A stretch of 64,000 bases of DNA. Source: Capillibacterium thermochitinicola. Its GTDB lineage: Bacteria > Bacillota > UBA4882 > UBA10575. Under the pieces are notes generated by a model. The model saw nothing but the letters and a program-made list of their open reading frames with translations. It was not told the origin of the DNA and did not search any database. The DNA lies in NCBI RefSeq assembly GCF_013664685.1, contig NZ_JAAKDE010000004.1:174886-238885 (forward strand), in the 5' to 3' direction. Below are positions 35,967 through 44,159 of the stretch, piece after piece. The stretch's first letter is position 1. Each line of letters starts with the position of its first letter. The translations under genes and the position numbers were made by a program.

Positions 35967-36320
35967 CTAATCAAGGGGGATCAAGCCCAAACTAATCTTT
36001 AACGCTTCATCGACTTTACTCATATATTCCTCGTTCAGTTCGCCAATCTTCTCACTCAGGCGTCTTTTATCGATCGTCCGGATCTGCTCGCAAAGGATCA
36101 CCGAATTCCGGTCCAGTTTCGTATAGTCTTTCTTAATCTCCACGTGGGTGGGGAGGCGGGCCCGTTTAATCTTGGAAGTAATCGCCGCCACAATCGTCGT
36201 CGGACTGTAGGTGTTCCCGATGTTGTTCTGGAGAATAATCACCGGCCGCAGTCCACCCTGTTCCGAACCGACCACCGGGTTCAAGTCGGCAAAGAAAAGG
36301 TCGCCCCGCTTGACGATCAA
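35967..36320 (-). CDS. mazF: MazF/PemK-family endoribonuclease toxin
   Basis: 117 residues, the typical NdoA/EndoA size. [28 protein letters not shown] contains the conserved RGD and GSEQGG-RP; AAITSK and [12 protein letters not shown] carry the other catalytic and RNA-contact residues. It cleaves mRNA at short sequences and is held inactive by the antitoxin. It overlaps the antitoxin gene by 4 bases (ATGA). This pair is the common chromosomal MazEF of Bacillota, so a role in stress control is likely. Confidence 0.95.
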   Translation of the reverse strand: MIVKRGDLFFADLNPVVGSEQGGLRPVIILQNNIGNTYSPTTIVAAITSKIKRARLPTHVEIKKDYTKLDRNSVILCEQIRTIDKRRLSEKIGELNEEYMSKVDEALKISLGLIPLD

Positions 36321-36595
36321 TAATCCTCACCCGCCGCCAACCGGTCCAGATAGTGGTCGAACTCTACCAGATCCTGACCGATCCCTTCTTCCGCCAGTTC
36401 CAAGTTGAGGGGGCCCATCTTTTGGTAGCCTACCGCCATTTTCTCCCGCTTTTCGGTCCGTAATTTTTCCGCCAATAAATGGCGCATGGCGTCACGAATA
36501 AAGGCACTGCGGCTGCCGTACTCCCTGTGCGCAACCCGATCCACCTCGCGCAGCAAACTTTCGGGAAGAAGAACAACCACCCGACGGTTAACCAT
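36317..36595 (-). CDS. mazE: ribbon-helix-helix antitoxin (MazE/EndoAI-like)
   Basis: 92 residues. The N-terminal ribbon-helix-helix DNA-binding domain ([19 protein letters not shown], then [14 protein letters not shown]) is followed by an acidic C-terminal tail ([17 protein letters not shown]) that would bind MazF. A TATAAT-like element lies about 45 bases upstream on the minus strand. The antitoxin is expected to autorepress the operon. Confidence 0.9.
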   Translation of the reverse strand: MVNRRVVVLLPESLLREVDRVAHREYGSRSAFIRDAMRHLLAEKLRTEKREKMAVGYQKMGPLNLELAEEGIGQDLVEFDHYLDRLAAGEDY

Positions 36596-36827
36596 TCCCT
36601 AGCACCCCCAGGTTATTCTCAACTATTATTATATACTTTTCGCCAAATTCCAGTCCGACTGGGGTCCGTCCCTTTTAACCGGTGGAAAGTTGTTGCGAGG
36701 TCTAGTTACTGCGGTTTGCGCCGTGCCTTTTTCGTCTGATTACAACGATTGCTGGTGGAAAGAAACAAAAATACCGGTCATTTCGCTTATTACTGTTTCG
36801 CGGAAAAACTGCTGTTTCCTGCTGTTT

Positions 36828-37529
36828 TTACCTTGGTAGTCGTTGGAAGAGCGTTCTTCCCTCCGGGCAATGCCGTAACCCTTCCACAATGATCAGCAGG
36901 GAACCGGCCTCAAGTTCTACCTCGACCGGTCCGGTTAAAAATTCATTATGTATCCCCCGGGTTGACCCCAGCTCTAAAGTAGCCCTTTCCAAGGGATATT
37001 TGGCCCCCCAGATGCTGACCCCCTGCGCGTTAAAGGGGTAGGGGAGCAGCGAAAAATGGCCGCCGGGAAAGGGGAATATCCTTATTCTGCCCTGACCGGT
37101 CATTAAAGTAACCGCCTGTTCATCGCCAATTAAAACCAGCTCGGTTCCGGACTGCTCCATTCTGTACATTAATGAGATATTGACGAGGGTATGATCGAGA
37201 CGCCCGCCCAAAGCGCCAAAGACCAACATCGTGTGGCACTGCTGGGCAGCAATTTGATTTAAAGCAAGCTCAAGGTCGGTCCAGTCTTTTTCCTGCTGAT
37301 AGCGGAGGACTTGGACTCCCTTGGCTGCCAACTCGTTTTGATAAGATAACGGGAGAGAATCAAAATCCCCGAGCAAAAACTGGGGTTGATAACCCAAATC
37401 AGCGAGGGGTTTTCCTCCCCCGTCGACCGCGAACAACAGATCGTAACCGGCCGCCAATGCCGTCCGGAGAAGTCCATAATGAACCGGCCCCCCGCCGACG
37501 AGAATGGCCTTTTTCCCAGTTGCTTGCAT
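36828..37529 (-). CDS. thiN: thiamine pyrophosphokinase
   Basis: 233 residues. It transfers pyrophosphate from ATP to thiamine, giving the coenzyme. VDGGGKPLADLG, LLGDFDS, QEKDWTDLELAL and FGALGGRLDHTLVNI form the active site; GSTRGIHNEF in the second domain binds thiamine. ATG 37529 follows AAGGCGGGG. It lies downstream of rpsI but is separated from it by a terminator. Confidence 0.95.
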   Translation of the reverse strand: MQATGKKAILVGGGPVHYGLLRTALAAGYDLLFAVDGGGKPLADLGYQPQFLLGDFDSLPLSYQNELAAKGVQVLRYQQEKDWTDLELALNQIAAQQCHTMLVFGALGGRLDHTLVNISLMYRMEQSGTELVLIGDEQAVTLMTGQGRIRIFPFPGGHFSLLPYPFNAQGVSIWGAKYPLERATLELGSTRGIHNEFLTGPVEVELEAGSLLIIVEGLRHCPEGRTLFQRLPR

Positions 37530-37549
37530 CTCATCCCCGCCTTCCGGTG

Positions 37550-37582
37550 AAAAGAAAAGACACGACCGGTCAGTCGTGTCTT
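37550..37582 (-). terminator. terminator of rplM-rpsI
   Basis: 10-bp stem AAGACACGAC (37557-37566) / GTCGTGTCTT (37573-37582), T-rich on the minus strand. Confidence 0.85.
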
Positions 37583-37596
37583 GCCAGTACCACCAA

Positions 37597-38004
37597 TTAC
37601 CGTTTGGAGAATTGTGGCGCTTTCCTTGCTTTCTTCAAGCCGTACTTCCGCCGTTCCTTCACCCGCGGATCACGGGTCAAGAAACCGGCGCGCTTTAACG
37701 GAATTCTATACTCCGGATCTACTTTCAATAAAGCGCGGGCAATGCCATGACGGACGGCGCCAGCCTGTCCGCTGATGCCACCACCGCGCACGGACGCAAT
37801 CACGTCATATTTCCCAACGGTTCCGGTCTGGTGTAAAGGTTGCTCCACCATGACTTCCAAAACTCTGCGCCCGAAATAACTTTTCGCATCGCGCTTGTTG
37901 ATCATGATCTTCCCTTGGCCGGGCACCAACCAGACCTTCGCCACCGCTGTTTTCCGCCGCCCGGTGCCGTAATATTTAGGCTCCGCGATTTTTGCGCTAG
38001 GCAA
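37597..38004 (-). CDS. rpsI: 30S ribosomal protein S9 (uS9)
   Basis: 135 residues. [16 protein letters not shown] near the start and the C-terminal [17 protein letters not shown] tail, which reaches the P-site tRNA, are diagnostic. The start is TTG 38004, 8 bases after AGGGAGG. It follows rplM in the universal pair. Confidence 0.98.
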   Translation of the reverse strand: MPSAKIAEPKYYGTGRRKTAVAKVWLVPGQGKIMINKRDAKSYFGRRVLEVMVEQPLHQTGTVGKYDVIASVRGGGISGQAGAVRHGIARALLKVDPEYRIPLKRAGFLTRDPRVKERRKYGLKKARKAPQFSKR

Positions 38005-38026
38005 GGATCGTTACCTCCCTTCGACT

Positions 38027-38461
38027 TTAGCCCTTGATCTCCAACGGCTCGGGTTTCTGAGCCGCATGGGGATGTTCCGGTCCACGATAAACTTTTAACT
38101 TTTTGATCTGGGCACGCCCTAACCGGTTGTGGGGAATCATTCCGTAGATCGCTTTCTTCACCACAAACTCCGGTTTGTTCTCCATTAATTCTTGGTAAGA
38201 CCTTACCTTCAAACCTCCCGGATAACCGGAATGGTAATAATACTTCTTTTTCTGTAGTTTTTTGCCGGTCAGCACAACTTTTTCGGCGTTGATCACGATC
38301 ACATGATCGCCGCAGTCAACATTAGGGGTGTAATCCGGACGGTGTTTCCCCCGGAGAATCCTGGCAACCACACTGGCCAATCTTCCTAAAGTCTGACCGC
38401 TCGCATCAACCACATACCATTTTCTTTCTCTCTGATCTGGTTTGGCCAGATAAGTTCGCAA
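38027..38461 (-). CDS. rplM: 50S ribosomal protein L13 (uL13)
   Basis: 144 residues, the normal family length when started at TTG 38461 ([20 protein letters not shown]). That codon lies 8 bases after AAGGGAGG. A longer open frame upstream covers the leader and is not homologous. [15 protein letters not shown] near the end is typical. In Firmicutes this gene usually follows truA; here the trp operon lies between them. Confidence 0.97.
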   Translation of the reverse strand: MRTYLAKPDQRERKWYVVDASGQTLGRLASVVARILRGKHRPDYTPNVDCGDHVIVINAEKVVLTGKKLQKKKYYYHSGYPGGLKVRSYQELMENKPEFVVKKAIYGMIPHNRLGRAQIKKLKVYRGPEHPHAAQKPEPLEIKG

Positions 38462-38550
38462 CTTTAAAACCTCCCTTGCAACCGAGGCGCCTAAAACCAC
38501 AGACCCGGGGCTCACAGTCTGAGGTAAGATTAACCTCTTTGATGCACTTC
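38462..38550 (-). promoter_or_regulatory. probable L13 autoregulatory leader
   Basis: Between the promoter and rplM, the minus-strand RNA can fold two hairpins: GAGGT/ACCTC (38521-38537) and CAGAC/GTCTG around a GC-rich loop (38500-38521), followed by a GC-rich segment before the Shine-Dalgarno. rplM leaders in Firmicutes bind L13, and this one is in the right place and size. I cannot confirm the Rfam class by eye. Confidence 0.5.
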
Positions 38551-38553
38551 TCA

Positions 38554-38582
38554 ATTATACCAAGAAGAAATAATTAGGTCAA
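38554..38582 (-). promoter_or_regulatory. promoter of rplM-rpsI
   Basis: Minus-strand TTGACC (38577-38582), 17-base spacer, consensus TATAAT (38554-38559). It is divergent from the trp promoter, which starts 54 bases away. Confidence 0.9.
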
Positions 38583-38635
38583 GGGCAAGCACGGAAAAGG
38601 TTTTACGTTATAGAACACCATTTTTGAAATTATCC

Positions 38636-38664
38636 TTGACAGTAAATATCGGGTTTACTATAAT
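38636..38664 (+). promoter_or_regulatory. trp operon promoter
   Basis: Perfect consensus TTGACA (38636-38641), 17-base spacer, TATAAT (38659-38664). The expected start is near 38671, giving a leader of about 250 bases before trpE. A promoter this strong fits control by attenuation rather than by weak initiation. Confidence 0.93.
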
Positions 38665-38777
38665 TAGTGAAAAATTAGCAAAGCCTGTGACCATCCATAC
38701 CGGATAGAACACGGTGCGAAAAACAATTTCAGCATCGACACCAAAATCAGTTCAGCAGAGAGAACTTTCAGTTTATA

Positions 38778-38829
38778 GAGTTGAGCTTAGCAGAGTTATA
38801 GTTGAGTGGAGCGAAGACGAGCTGAGTAG
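38778..38829 (+). promoter_or_regulatory. TRAP (MtrB) binding site in the trp leader
   Basis: Triplets at 38778 GAG, 38783 GAG, 38788 TAG, 38793 GAG, 38799 TAG, 38804 GAG, 38809 GAG, 38814 AAG, 38819 GAG and 38824 GAG are spaced 2-3 bases apart, with a further TAG at 38827. TRAP is an 11-subunit ring that binds about eleven (G/U)AG repeats with such spacing. The last repeats fall inside the antiterminator arm. The layout matches the Bacillus subtilis trp leader. The mtrB gene is not in this window. Confidence 0.82.
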
Positions 38830-38888
38830 TATGGTTCTTTAGTTTGTTCCTTTTTAAGACCATGCTCTTAGGAGTCGTGGTCTTTTTT
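38824..38888 (+). terminator. trp attenuator: antiterminator and intrinsic terminator
   Basis: Terminator stem AAGACCA (38856-38862) / TGGTCTT (38878-38884) with an inner CTC/GAG, followed by six T residues (38883-38888). The 5' arm can instead pair with AGTATGGTTCTT (38828-38839) in an 11-bp antiterminator with one bulge, extendable into the GAG at 38824. TRAP bound to the repeats would block the antiterminator and let the terminator form. Confidence 0.85.
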
Positions 38889-38901
38889 AATATCTCATAA
38901 A

Positions 38902-38929
38902 GAGAGGAGCTGAGTTGAGTTGAGACGAG
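38902..38929 (+). promoter_or_regulatory. second GAG array, over the trpE ribosome binding site
   Basis: Six GAG triplets at 38902, 38907, 38912, 38917, 38922 and 38927, exactly 5 bases apart. The array contains the AGAGGAG Shine-Dalgarno and the TTG start of trpE at 38920. A bound TRAP ring would block initiation directly, as described for trpG and trpP in Bacillus. Confidence 0.7.
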
Positions 38930-40476
38930 AACGGTTGTGCCCAGGTTTTGCTGCAGGGGGTCTCTCAAACCCCTCCAGTGGTTGTTCCGGCAGGAGCCGC
39001 CTGGATCTGGAAAGGTTCCGGCAATTGGCGGCCGCCGGTTACCGGTATATCCCCGTCTATTCCGAACAACCGAACGACATGGAGACCCCGGTGACGATCT
39101 TTTACAAGTTAACCGAGGGGAAAGGCCGTTTTTTGCTGGAAAGCCTCGAACAGGATCACCAAAGAAGCCGTTATTCTTTTATCGGTTGGAATCCGTTGTT
39201 GACCTTAAAAGCCTCCGGGGATGAAATGACCTTTTTTGAAAAGGGCCGCATTAACGAGGGCAGAGGTGATCCGTTGACGGAACTCAAAAAGAAGCTGGAC
39301 ACTTTTCAAGTCGCCCCTTTACCCGAGCTTGGCCCCTTTTATGGCGGCGCGGTCGGTTATATCGGCTACGATTACGTGCGGCTGCTTCAAAAGCTCCCGG
39401 TCGAAACCCAACCACTGACCAACCTCCCCGATTTGCACTGGGTTATCCCCCGGTACCTTGCCCGGATTGACCATCGCACGCACAAAATTACCCTCATTGT
39501 CCTGGCCGCGGTCAATCCGGACGATATCGACGGTTCCTATGAAAAAGCCGTCCGTGAACTGGTGATGATCAATAACCGGCTGGACCGGTCCCTCCCCATG
39601 GCACCGCTTCCCAATGCCGTACCAATCAAAGATCCCGTCTCCCGGCTCACGACCATTTCCCGTCACGAGTTTATGGACCTCGTCGCCCGCGTGAAAAAAC
39701 ACATCCAGTCCGGGGAAGTCCAGCAAGTAGTCCTCTCCCAAAGAATCATCCAAGAATACACCGGGGATCCTTTCTGCTTTTACCGGGTATTACGGTTGCT
39801 TAATCCTTCCCCCTATCTTTTCTATCTCGATTTCGGCGACCATCAGCTGGCCGGCTCTTCACCGGAGACAATGGTCCGTCTGGAAGACGGTCTCGTTACG
39901 CTAAAACCTATTGCCGGGACACGACGCCGCGGCTCCTCCACCGCCGAAGATGAACGCCTCCGCCGCGAGCTCCTGGCGGATGAAAAAGAACAGGCCGAAC
40001 ATCTGATGCTGGTGGAACTCGGCCGCAATGAACTCAGCCAAGTTTGTCGGTTTGGAAGCATCCGGATAACCGAACTGATGGCGGTTGAGTTTTACTCCCA
40101 TGTCATGCACCTCGTCTCAACCCTCCAGGGAGAATTACGGCCTGCCTATTCCGGTGCTGACTTGATCCGGGCCGTCTTTCCGGCCGGAACCCTTTCCGGA
40201 GCCCCAAAACAACGGGCGCTGGAGCTCATTGAAAGACTGGAGCCAACCCGGCGGGAGTTTTACGGCGGTTGTGTTGGTTATCTTGGTTTCAACGGGAATC
40301 TCGATACTTGTATTACAATCCGCACGGTTTTGTTTCATGGTCGGCAAGCCCACCTACAAGTGGGGGCCGGGATTGTTGCCGCCTCGGAACCGGCAAAAGA
40401 ATACGAAGAAACCCTGAATAAAGCAGCCGCCCTGATCGTCGCCCTAGACCAAGCCCAGGGCCGAGCCATCAGTTAG
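38920..40476 (+). CDS. trpE: anthranilate synthase component I
   Basis: 518 residues from TTG 38920, 10 bases after AGGAG; a TTG at 38935 is the alternative. It makes anthranilate from chorismate with a glutamine amidotransferase partner. The feedback-binding LLESLEQDHQRSRYSF, PIAGTRRRGS, FPAGTLSGAPK and GFNGNLDTCITIRT motifs are present. The first 25 or so residues are rich in Gly, Pro, Ser and Cys, unlike family members, and overlap the GAG array, so the RNA site may dictate them. No trpG follows; the amidotransferase must come from elsewhere. Confidence 0.96.
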   Translation: MRRERLCPGFAAGGLSNPSSGCSGRSRLDLERFRQLAAAGYRYIPVYSEQPNDMETPVTIFYKLTEGKGRFLLESLEQDHQRSRYSFIGWNPLLTLKASGDEMTFFEKGRINEGRGDPLTELKKKLDTFQVAPLPELGPFYGGAVGYIGYDYVRLLQKLPVETQPLTNLPDLHWVIPRYLARIDHRTHKITLIVLAAVNPDDIDGSYEKAVRELVMINNRLDRSLPMAPLPNAVPIKDPVSRLTTISRHEFMDLVARVKKHIQSGEVQQVVLSQRIIQEYTGDPFCFYRVLRLLNPSPYLFYLDFGDHQLAGSSPETMVRLEDGLVTLKPIAGTRRRGSSTAEDERLRRELLADEKEQAEHLMLVELGRNELSQVCRFGSIRITELMAVEFYSHVMHLVSTLQGELRPAYSGADLIRAVFPAGTLSGAPKQRALELIERLEPTRREFYGGCVGYLGFNGNLDTCITIRTVLFHGRQAHLQVGAGIVAASEPAKEYEETLNKAAALIVALDQAQGRAIS

Positions 40477-40507
40477 TAAACCTCTTTCCTTTGCCCGATT
40501 AAATAAA

Positions 40508-40558
40508 GAGTCGAGAGGAGTTGAGCAGAGATGATTAAGGAGAGTTTAGCCAAGCTAG
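40508..40558 (+). promoter_or_regulatory. third GAG array, over the trpD ribosome binding site and start
   Basis: GAG at 40508, 40513, 40518, 40523 and 40528 (exact 5-base spacing) runs up to the ATG of trpD at 40531 and includes its AGAGGAG Shine-Dalgarno. After the start codon the series resumes with AAG 40537, GAG 40542, TAG 40547, AAG 40552 and TAG 40556. In total about ten triplets could wrap a TRAP ring and repress trpD translation. Confidence 0.68.
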
Positions 40559-41547
40559 CCCGGGGTGAACACCTCGAGGAAAGCGAGATGATCGCCGCCA
40601 CCAAAGCGATCATGGAAGGCCGTGCTTCACCCGCCCAGATCGGCAGTTTTTTAACGGCGTTACGGCTGAAAGGAGAGACCGTGGCCGAGATTACCGGTGC
40701 CGCCAGGGTGATGCGGGAAAAAGCAGTTAAGATCAGTTTTAAAGCCCCAACGGTGATTGACACTTGCGGAACCGGGGGCGACGGCGCCCAGACCTTTAAT
40801 ATTTCAACCACGGTTGCCTTCATTGTGGCCGCCGCCGGGATTCCGGTGGCCAAACACGGTAACCGGGCCATCTCCAGTCGCTGCGGGAGCGCGGATGTGC
40901 TGGAAGCCTTAGGCGTTAAAGTTGACTTGTCCCCGGAGCAAGTTGAAGTCTGTCTGCGGGAAGCGGGAGTTGGCTTTTTATTTGCCCCCCTTTTCCACCA
41001 GGCCATGAAGCATGCCGCCGGCCCCCGAAAGGAGTTGGGCTTCCGGACTGTCTTCAACCTCCTGGGACCGTTAACCAATCCCGCCGCCGCCAACTGCCAG
41101 TTAGTCGGGGTCTTCGCCCCGGAATTAACCGAAGTGGTCGCCCAGGTGCTCCAACGCCTCGGGGTCGCCCGGGCGGTCGTTGTCCACGGCGGTGACGGTC
41201 TCGACGAGTTATCCCTTGACGGAGTGAATAAAGCCACTATCCTGCGGAGCGGTCAGATGCAGACCGTCCATTTCCAGGCGACTGATCTGGGCCTGCCGTC
41301 CGCTCCCAAAACCTCCTTGGTCGGTGGGGGGCCGGCGGAAAACGCCCGGATCACAGAGGCTATCCTCCGGGGGACCGAGACCGGTCCACGGTTAAACGTC
41401 GTCCTGCTCAATGCGGCCGCCGCCTTACTGGCCGCCGATGTGGTTAACGACCTGAAAACAGGGATCGCCTTGGCCCGTGATCTGGTGCGGGAGGGGAAGG
41501 CTTATGCCAAGTTGGAACAGTTACGGCACGTGGGGAGGCGAGCCTAA
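40531..41547 (+). CDS. trpD: anthranilate phosphoribosyltransferase
   Basis: 338 residues. It joins anthranilate to phosphoribosyl pyrophosphate. DTCGTGGDGAQTFNIST binds the diphosphate, and KHGNRAISSRCGSADVLEALG and HHxAMKHAAGPRKELGFRTVFNLLGPLTNPA-type segments are present (FHQAMKHAAGPR). ATG 40531 lies 10 bases after AGAGGAG within a GAG array. It overlaps trpC by one base (TAATG). Confidence 0.97.
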   Translation: MIKESLAKLARGEHLEESEMIAATKAIMEGRASPAQIGSFLTALRLKGETVAEITGAARVMREKAVKISFKAPTVIDTCGTGGDGAQTFNISTTVAFIVAAAGIPVAKHGNRAISSRCGSADVLEALGVKVDLSPEQVEVCLREAGVGFLFAPLFHQAMKHAAGPRKELGFRTVFNLLGPLTNPAAANCQLVGVFAPELTEVVAQVLQRLGVARAVVVHGGDGLDELSLDGVNKATILRSGQMQTVHFQATDLGLPSAPKTSLVGGGPAENARITEAILRGTETGPRLNVVLLNAAAALLAADVVNDLKTGIALARDLVREGKAYAKLEQLRHVGRRA

Positions 41548-42338
41548 TGTTCTTGGCGCAGATTCTCCAGTCCAAGGCAGCCGAAGTGCAGGCGCGTAAA
41601 TCGCGAACCCCCCTCGCCCAATTGGAACTGAAATTAAAAGAAGCCCCAGCCACAAGGTGTTTTCGGGAAAGTTTGACCGGCGAACAGATTCAAGTAATCG
41701 CCGAAATTAAAAAGGCCTCTCCCGCCAAGGGCCTTTTATGCCCTGATTTCCAGCCGGTGCAGTTGGCGCAGGCTTATGAAGCTTCGAGTGCCGCTGCGAT
41801 CTCGGTGTTAACCGACGAAAAATTCTTTTTAGGCTCCCTCGATGACTTGGCGCAGGTGAAAAGGGCAACAAGGAAGCTTCCGGTCCTACGGAAGGATTTC
41901 ATCATCGATCGCTATCAAATCTACGAAGCACGCGTTTATGGGGCCGATGCAGTCCTTTTAATCGGGGCCATCCTGAACGGGTCGGAACTCGCCGGCTATA
42001 TAAAGGAAGCAAAAGCTTTGGGGATGGATGCTTTAGTTGAGGTCCATAATGAGGCGGAACTTGCCACCGCCTTGGCGGCCGGGGCCGAAATAATTGGGAT
42101 TAATAACCGGGATTTAAAGACCTTTCGGGTTGACCTGGAGACCACCCTCCGTTTGCGGGAAGCAATTCCCAAAGACAAGGTGGTCGTCGCCGAAAGCGGG
42201 ATCAAATCCAGTGCCGACTTGAAACGGCTGGCCCACGCCGGTGTCAACGCCGTCCTGGTCGGCGAAGCACTGGTCACCGCCGCCGATCCCGGTACGGCCT
42301 TGAAAAAGCTCCGCGGAGGCAACAATGATTCCGGTTAA
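41547..42338 (+). CDS. trpC: indole-3-glycerol phosphate synthase
   Basis: 263 residues, TIM barrel. It closes the indole ring from CdRP. VIAEIKKASPAKGLL, LRKDFIIDRYQIYEA, LVEVHNEAEL, GINNRDLKTF and VAESGIKS carry the conserved catalytic residues. It is translationally coupled to trpD and overlaps trpF by 14 bases. Confidence 0.97.
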   Translation: MFLAQILQSKAAEVQARKSRTPLAQLELKLKEAPATRCFRESLTGEQIQVIAEIKKASPAKGLLCPDFQPVQLAQAYEASSAAAISVLTDEKFFLGSLDDLAQVKRATRKLPVLRKDFIIDRYQIYEARVYGADAVLLIGAILNGSELAGYIKEAKALGMDALVEVHNEAELATALAAGAEIIGINNRDLKTFRVDLETTLRLREAIPKDKVVVAESGIKSSADLKRLAHAGVNAVLVGEALVTAADPGTALKKLRGGNNDSG

Positions 42339-42945
42339 GATCTGCGGGATTACCAACTTGAACGACGCTCTGGTCTGCCAGAAGTTGGGCGTCTCCGCCC
42401 TGGGTTTCGTTTTTGCCCCCTCCCCGCGCCGAGTCTCGGTCGAACAAGTTGCACAGATTACCCGTCACCTTTCTCCTTTGATCCTCAAAGTCGGAGTTTT
42501 TGTCGATGAGGACCCCCTCCGCATCCACGAGGTTATGGAGGCTTGCCGTCTTGATTTGGCGCAGTTGCATGGGGCGGAAAAACCGGAGCATTGTCAGATC
42601 CTGGGAGGACGGGTGATTAAAGCCTTTCGGGCCGGTCGCGACCAGCCTGATCCCGAATGGCGAGGAGCGCCCCTCCGCGGGATCCTCGTTGACTCCTATG
42701 CCGCTAATGTCTACGGCGGAACCGGTCAGGTCTTCGACTGGGCACTGGTGGCGAACTACCGGAAACTCGGTTTTCCGCTGATCTTGGCCGGCGGCTTAAA
42801 CCCGGAAAACATTGGAGCCGCCCTCCGCCGTGTGCAGCCGGACGGGATTGATTTATCCAGTGGAGTAGAGAAAAGTCCGGGAATTAAGGACCCGGATAAA
42901 ATCGCCCGCTTGATGGCGACAATCCGGAATTCTTCGTCGCCTTGA
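42325..42945 (+). CDS. trpF: phosphoribosylanthranilate isomerase
   Basis: 206 residues, TIM barrel. [12 protein letters not shown] holds the catalytic Cys, the later Asp is in [14 protein letters not shown], and [10 protein letters not shown] with [16 protein letters not shown] closes the phosphate site. ATG 42325 follows GCGGAGG inside trpC. It converts PRA to CdRP for TrpC. Confidence 0.96.
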   Translation: MIPVKICGITNLNDALVCQKLGVSALGFVFAPSPRRVSVEQVAQITRHLSPLILKVGVFVDEDPLRIHEVMEACRLDLAQLHGAEKPEHCQILGGRVIKAFRAGRDQPDPEWRGAPLRGILVDSYAANVYGGTGQVFDWALVANYRKLGFPLILAGGLNPENIGAALRRVQPDGIDLSSGVEKSPGIKDPDKIARLMATIRNSSSP

Positions 42946-42971
42946 ACTGCTTGACCAAGGAGGTGTTTCCC

Positions 42972-44159
42972 ATCGCGAACTTTCATGAATGGTATTTTGG
43001 AGACTATGGCGGCCGTTATGTACCGGAAACCCTGATGGCCGCTTTAGACGAACTGGACGAGGCGTACCGACGCTACGCCATGACCCCCGAATTCCAGGAG
43101 GAGCTGGCAGCGCTCAACCGCTTCTATGCCGGTCGCCCCACCCCTTTGTATCATGCCGAACGGTTCAGCCGGGAGCTCGGCAAGGGCCAGATTTATTTTA
43201 AACGGGAAGATCTGATCCATACCGGTGCCCATAAGATCAATAACGCCCTGGGCCAAATTTTGCTGGCCAAACGCATGGGTAAACGGCGGATCATCGCCGA
43301 AACCGGTGCCGGTCAACATGGTGTCGCCACGGCCACCGTCGCCGCCAAGTTTGGGCTGGAATGCGTGGTTTATATGGGAGAATTGGATATGGCCCGCCAA
43401 GCCCTGAACGTCTTCCGCATGCGCCTTTTAGGTGCCCAGGTGCGCCCGGTCACCTCCGGCAGCAAAACCCTAAAGGATGCCACCAACGAGGCCATCCGGG
43501 ACTGGGTGACCAATGTCGATAATACCTACTACCTTATCGGTTCCGTCGTCGGGCCCCACCCCTATCCCAAGATCGTCCGGGATTTCCAGGCGGTAATCGG
43601 CCGGGAAACCAAGGCCCAGTTGGCTGAACTTACCGGCCGGCTTCCCAACTATGTGGTGGCTTGCGTGGGGGGCGGGAGCAACGCCATGGGGATTTTCACG
43701 GCCTTTCTCGCCGACGCCGGCGTAAAACTGGTCGGGGTCGAGGCGGCAGGTAGAGGTTTACAGACCGAACAGCACGCCGCCGCCCTGGCAAAAGGAAAAC
43801 CGGGCATCCTCCATGGAGCGAAAAGTTATGTCCTCTCGGATGCGGACGGGCAGATTCGGGAGGCCTCATCCATCTCGGCCGGCCTGGATTACCCCGGCGT
43901 CGGCCCGGAGCACAGTTTTCTCAAGGACAGCGGCCGGGTCGAATATCAGACCATTGATGACCAGGAAGCCCTGGCTGCCTTCGCCTATTTGACCCGAACC
44001 GAAGGGATCATCCCCGCCTTGGAAAGTGCCCATGCGGTCGCCGCCGGCATGAAGCTCGCCCGTACGCTAAAGCCAGGTGAAATCATGGTCATCAACCTCT
44101 CCGGGCGGGGCGACAAAGATATCCCCACAGTCGCCGAAACAATGGGGGTGAGTTTATGA
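42972..44159 (+). CDS. trpB: tryptophan synthase beta subunit
   Basis: 395 residues when started at ATC 42972. PLP Lys is in [12 protein letters not shown], and [29 protein letters not shown] and [12 protein letters not shown] are standard. No ATG, GTG or TTG fits the ribosome binding site: AAGGAGGTG (42957-42965) is followed at ideal spacing by ATC, and the protein then begins (M)[20 protein letters not shown], exactly as relatives do. In-frame TTG codons at 42942 and 42951 lie upstream of that site with none of their own. The gene overlaps trpA by 4 bases. Confidence 0.96.
   Translation: MANFHEWYFGDYGGRYVPETLMAALDELDEAYRRYAMTPEFQEELAALNRFYAGRPTPLYHAERFSRELGKGQIYFKREDLIHTGAHKINNALGQILLAKRMGKRRIIAETGAGQHGVATATVAAKFGLECVVYMGELDMARQALNVFRMRLLGAQVRPVTSGSKTLKDATNEAIRDWVTNVDNTYYLIGSVVGPHPYPKIVRDFQAVIGRETKAQLAELTGRLPNYVVACVGGGSNAMGIFTAFLADAGVKLVGVEAAGRGLQTEQHAAALAKGKPGILHGAKSYVLSDADGQIREASSISAGLDYPGVGPEHSFLKDSGRVEYQTIDDQEALAAFAYLTRTEGIIPALESAHAVAAGMKLARTLKPGEIMVINLSGRGDKDIPTVAETMGVSL

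Noticed and set aside
38671..38920. T-box or leader-peptide attenuator for trp
   Set aside because: No T-box AGGGTGG-type antiterminator bulge and no short Trp-rich reading frame; the triplet repeats explain the leader better.
40477..40530. A missing or very short trpG between trpE and trpD
   Set aside because: Only 54 bases are present, filled by the GAG array; there is no room for an amidotransferase.
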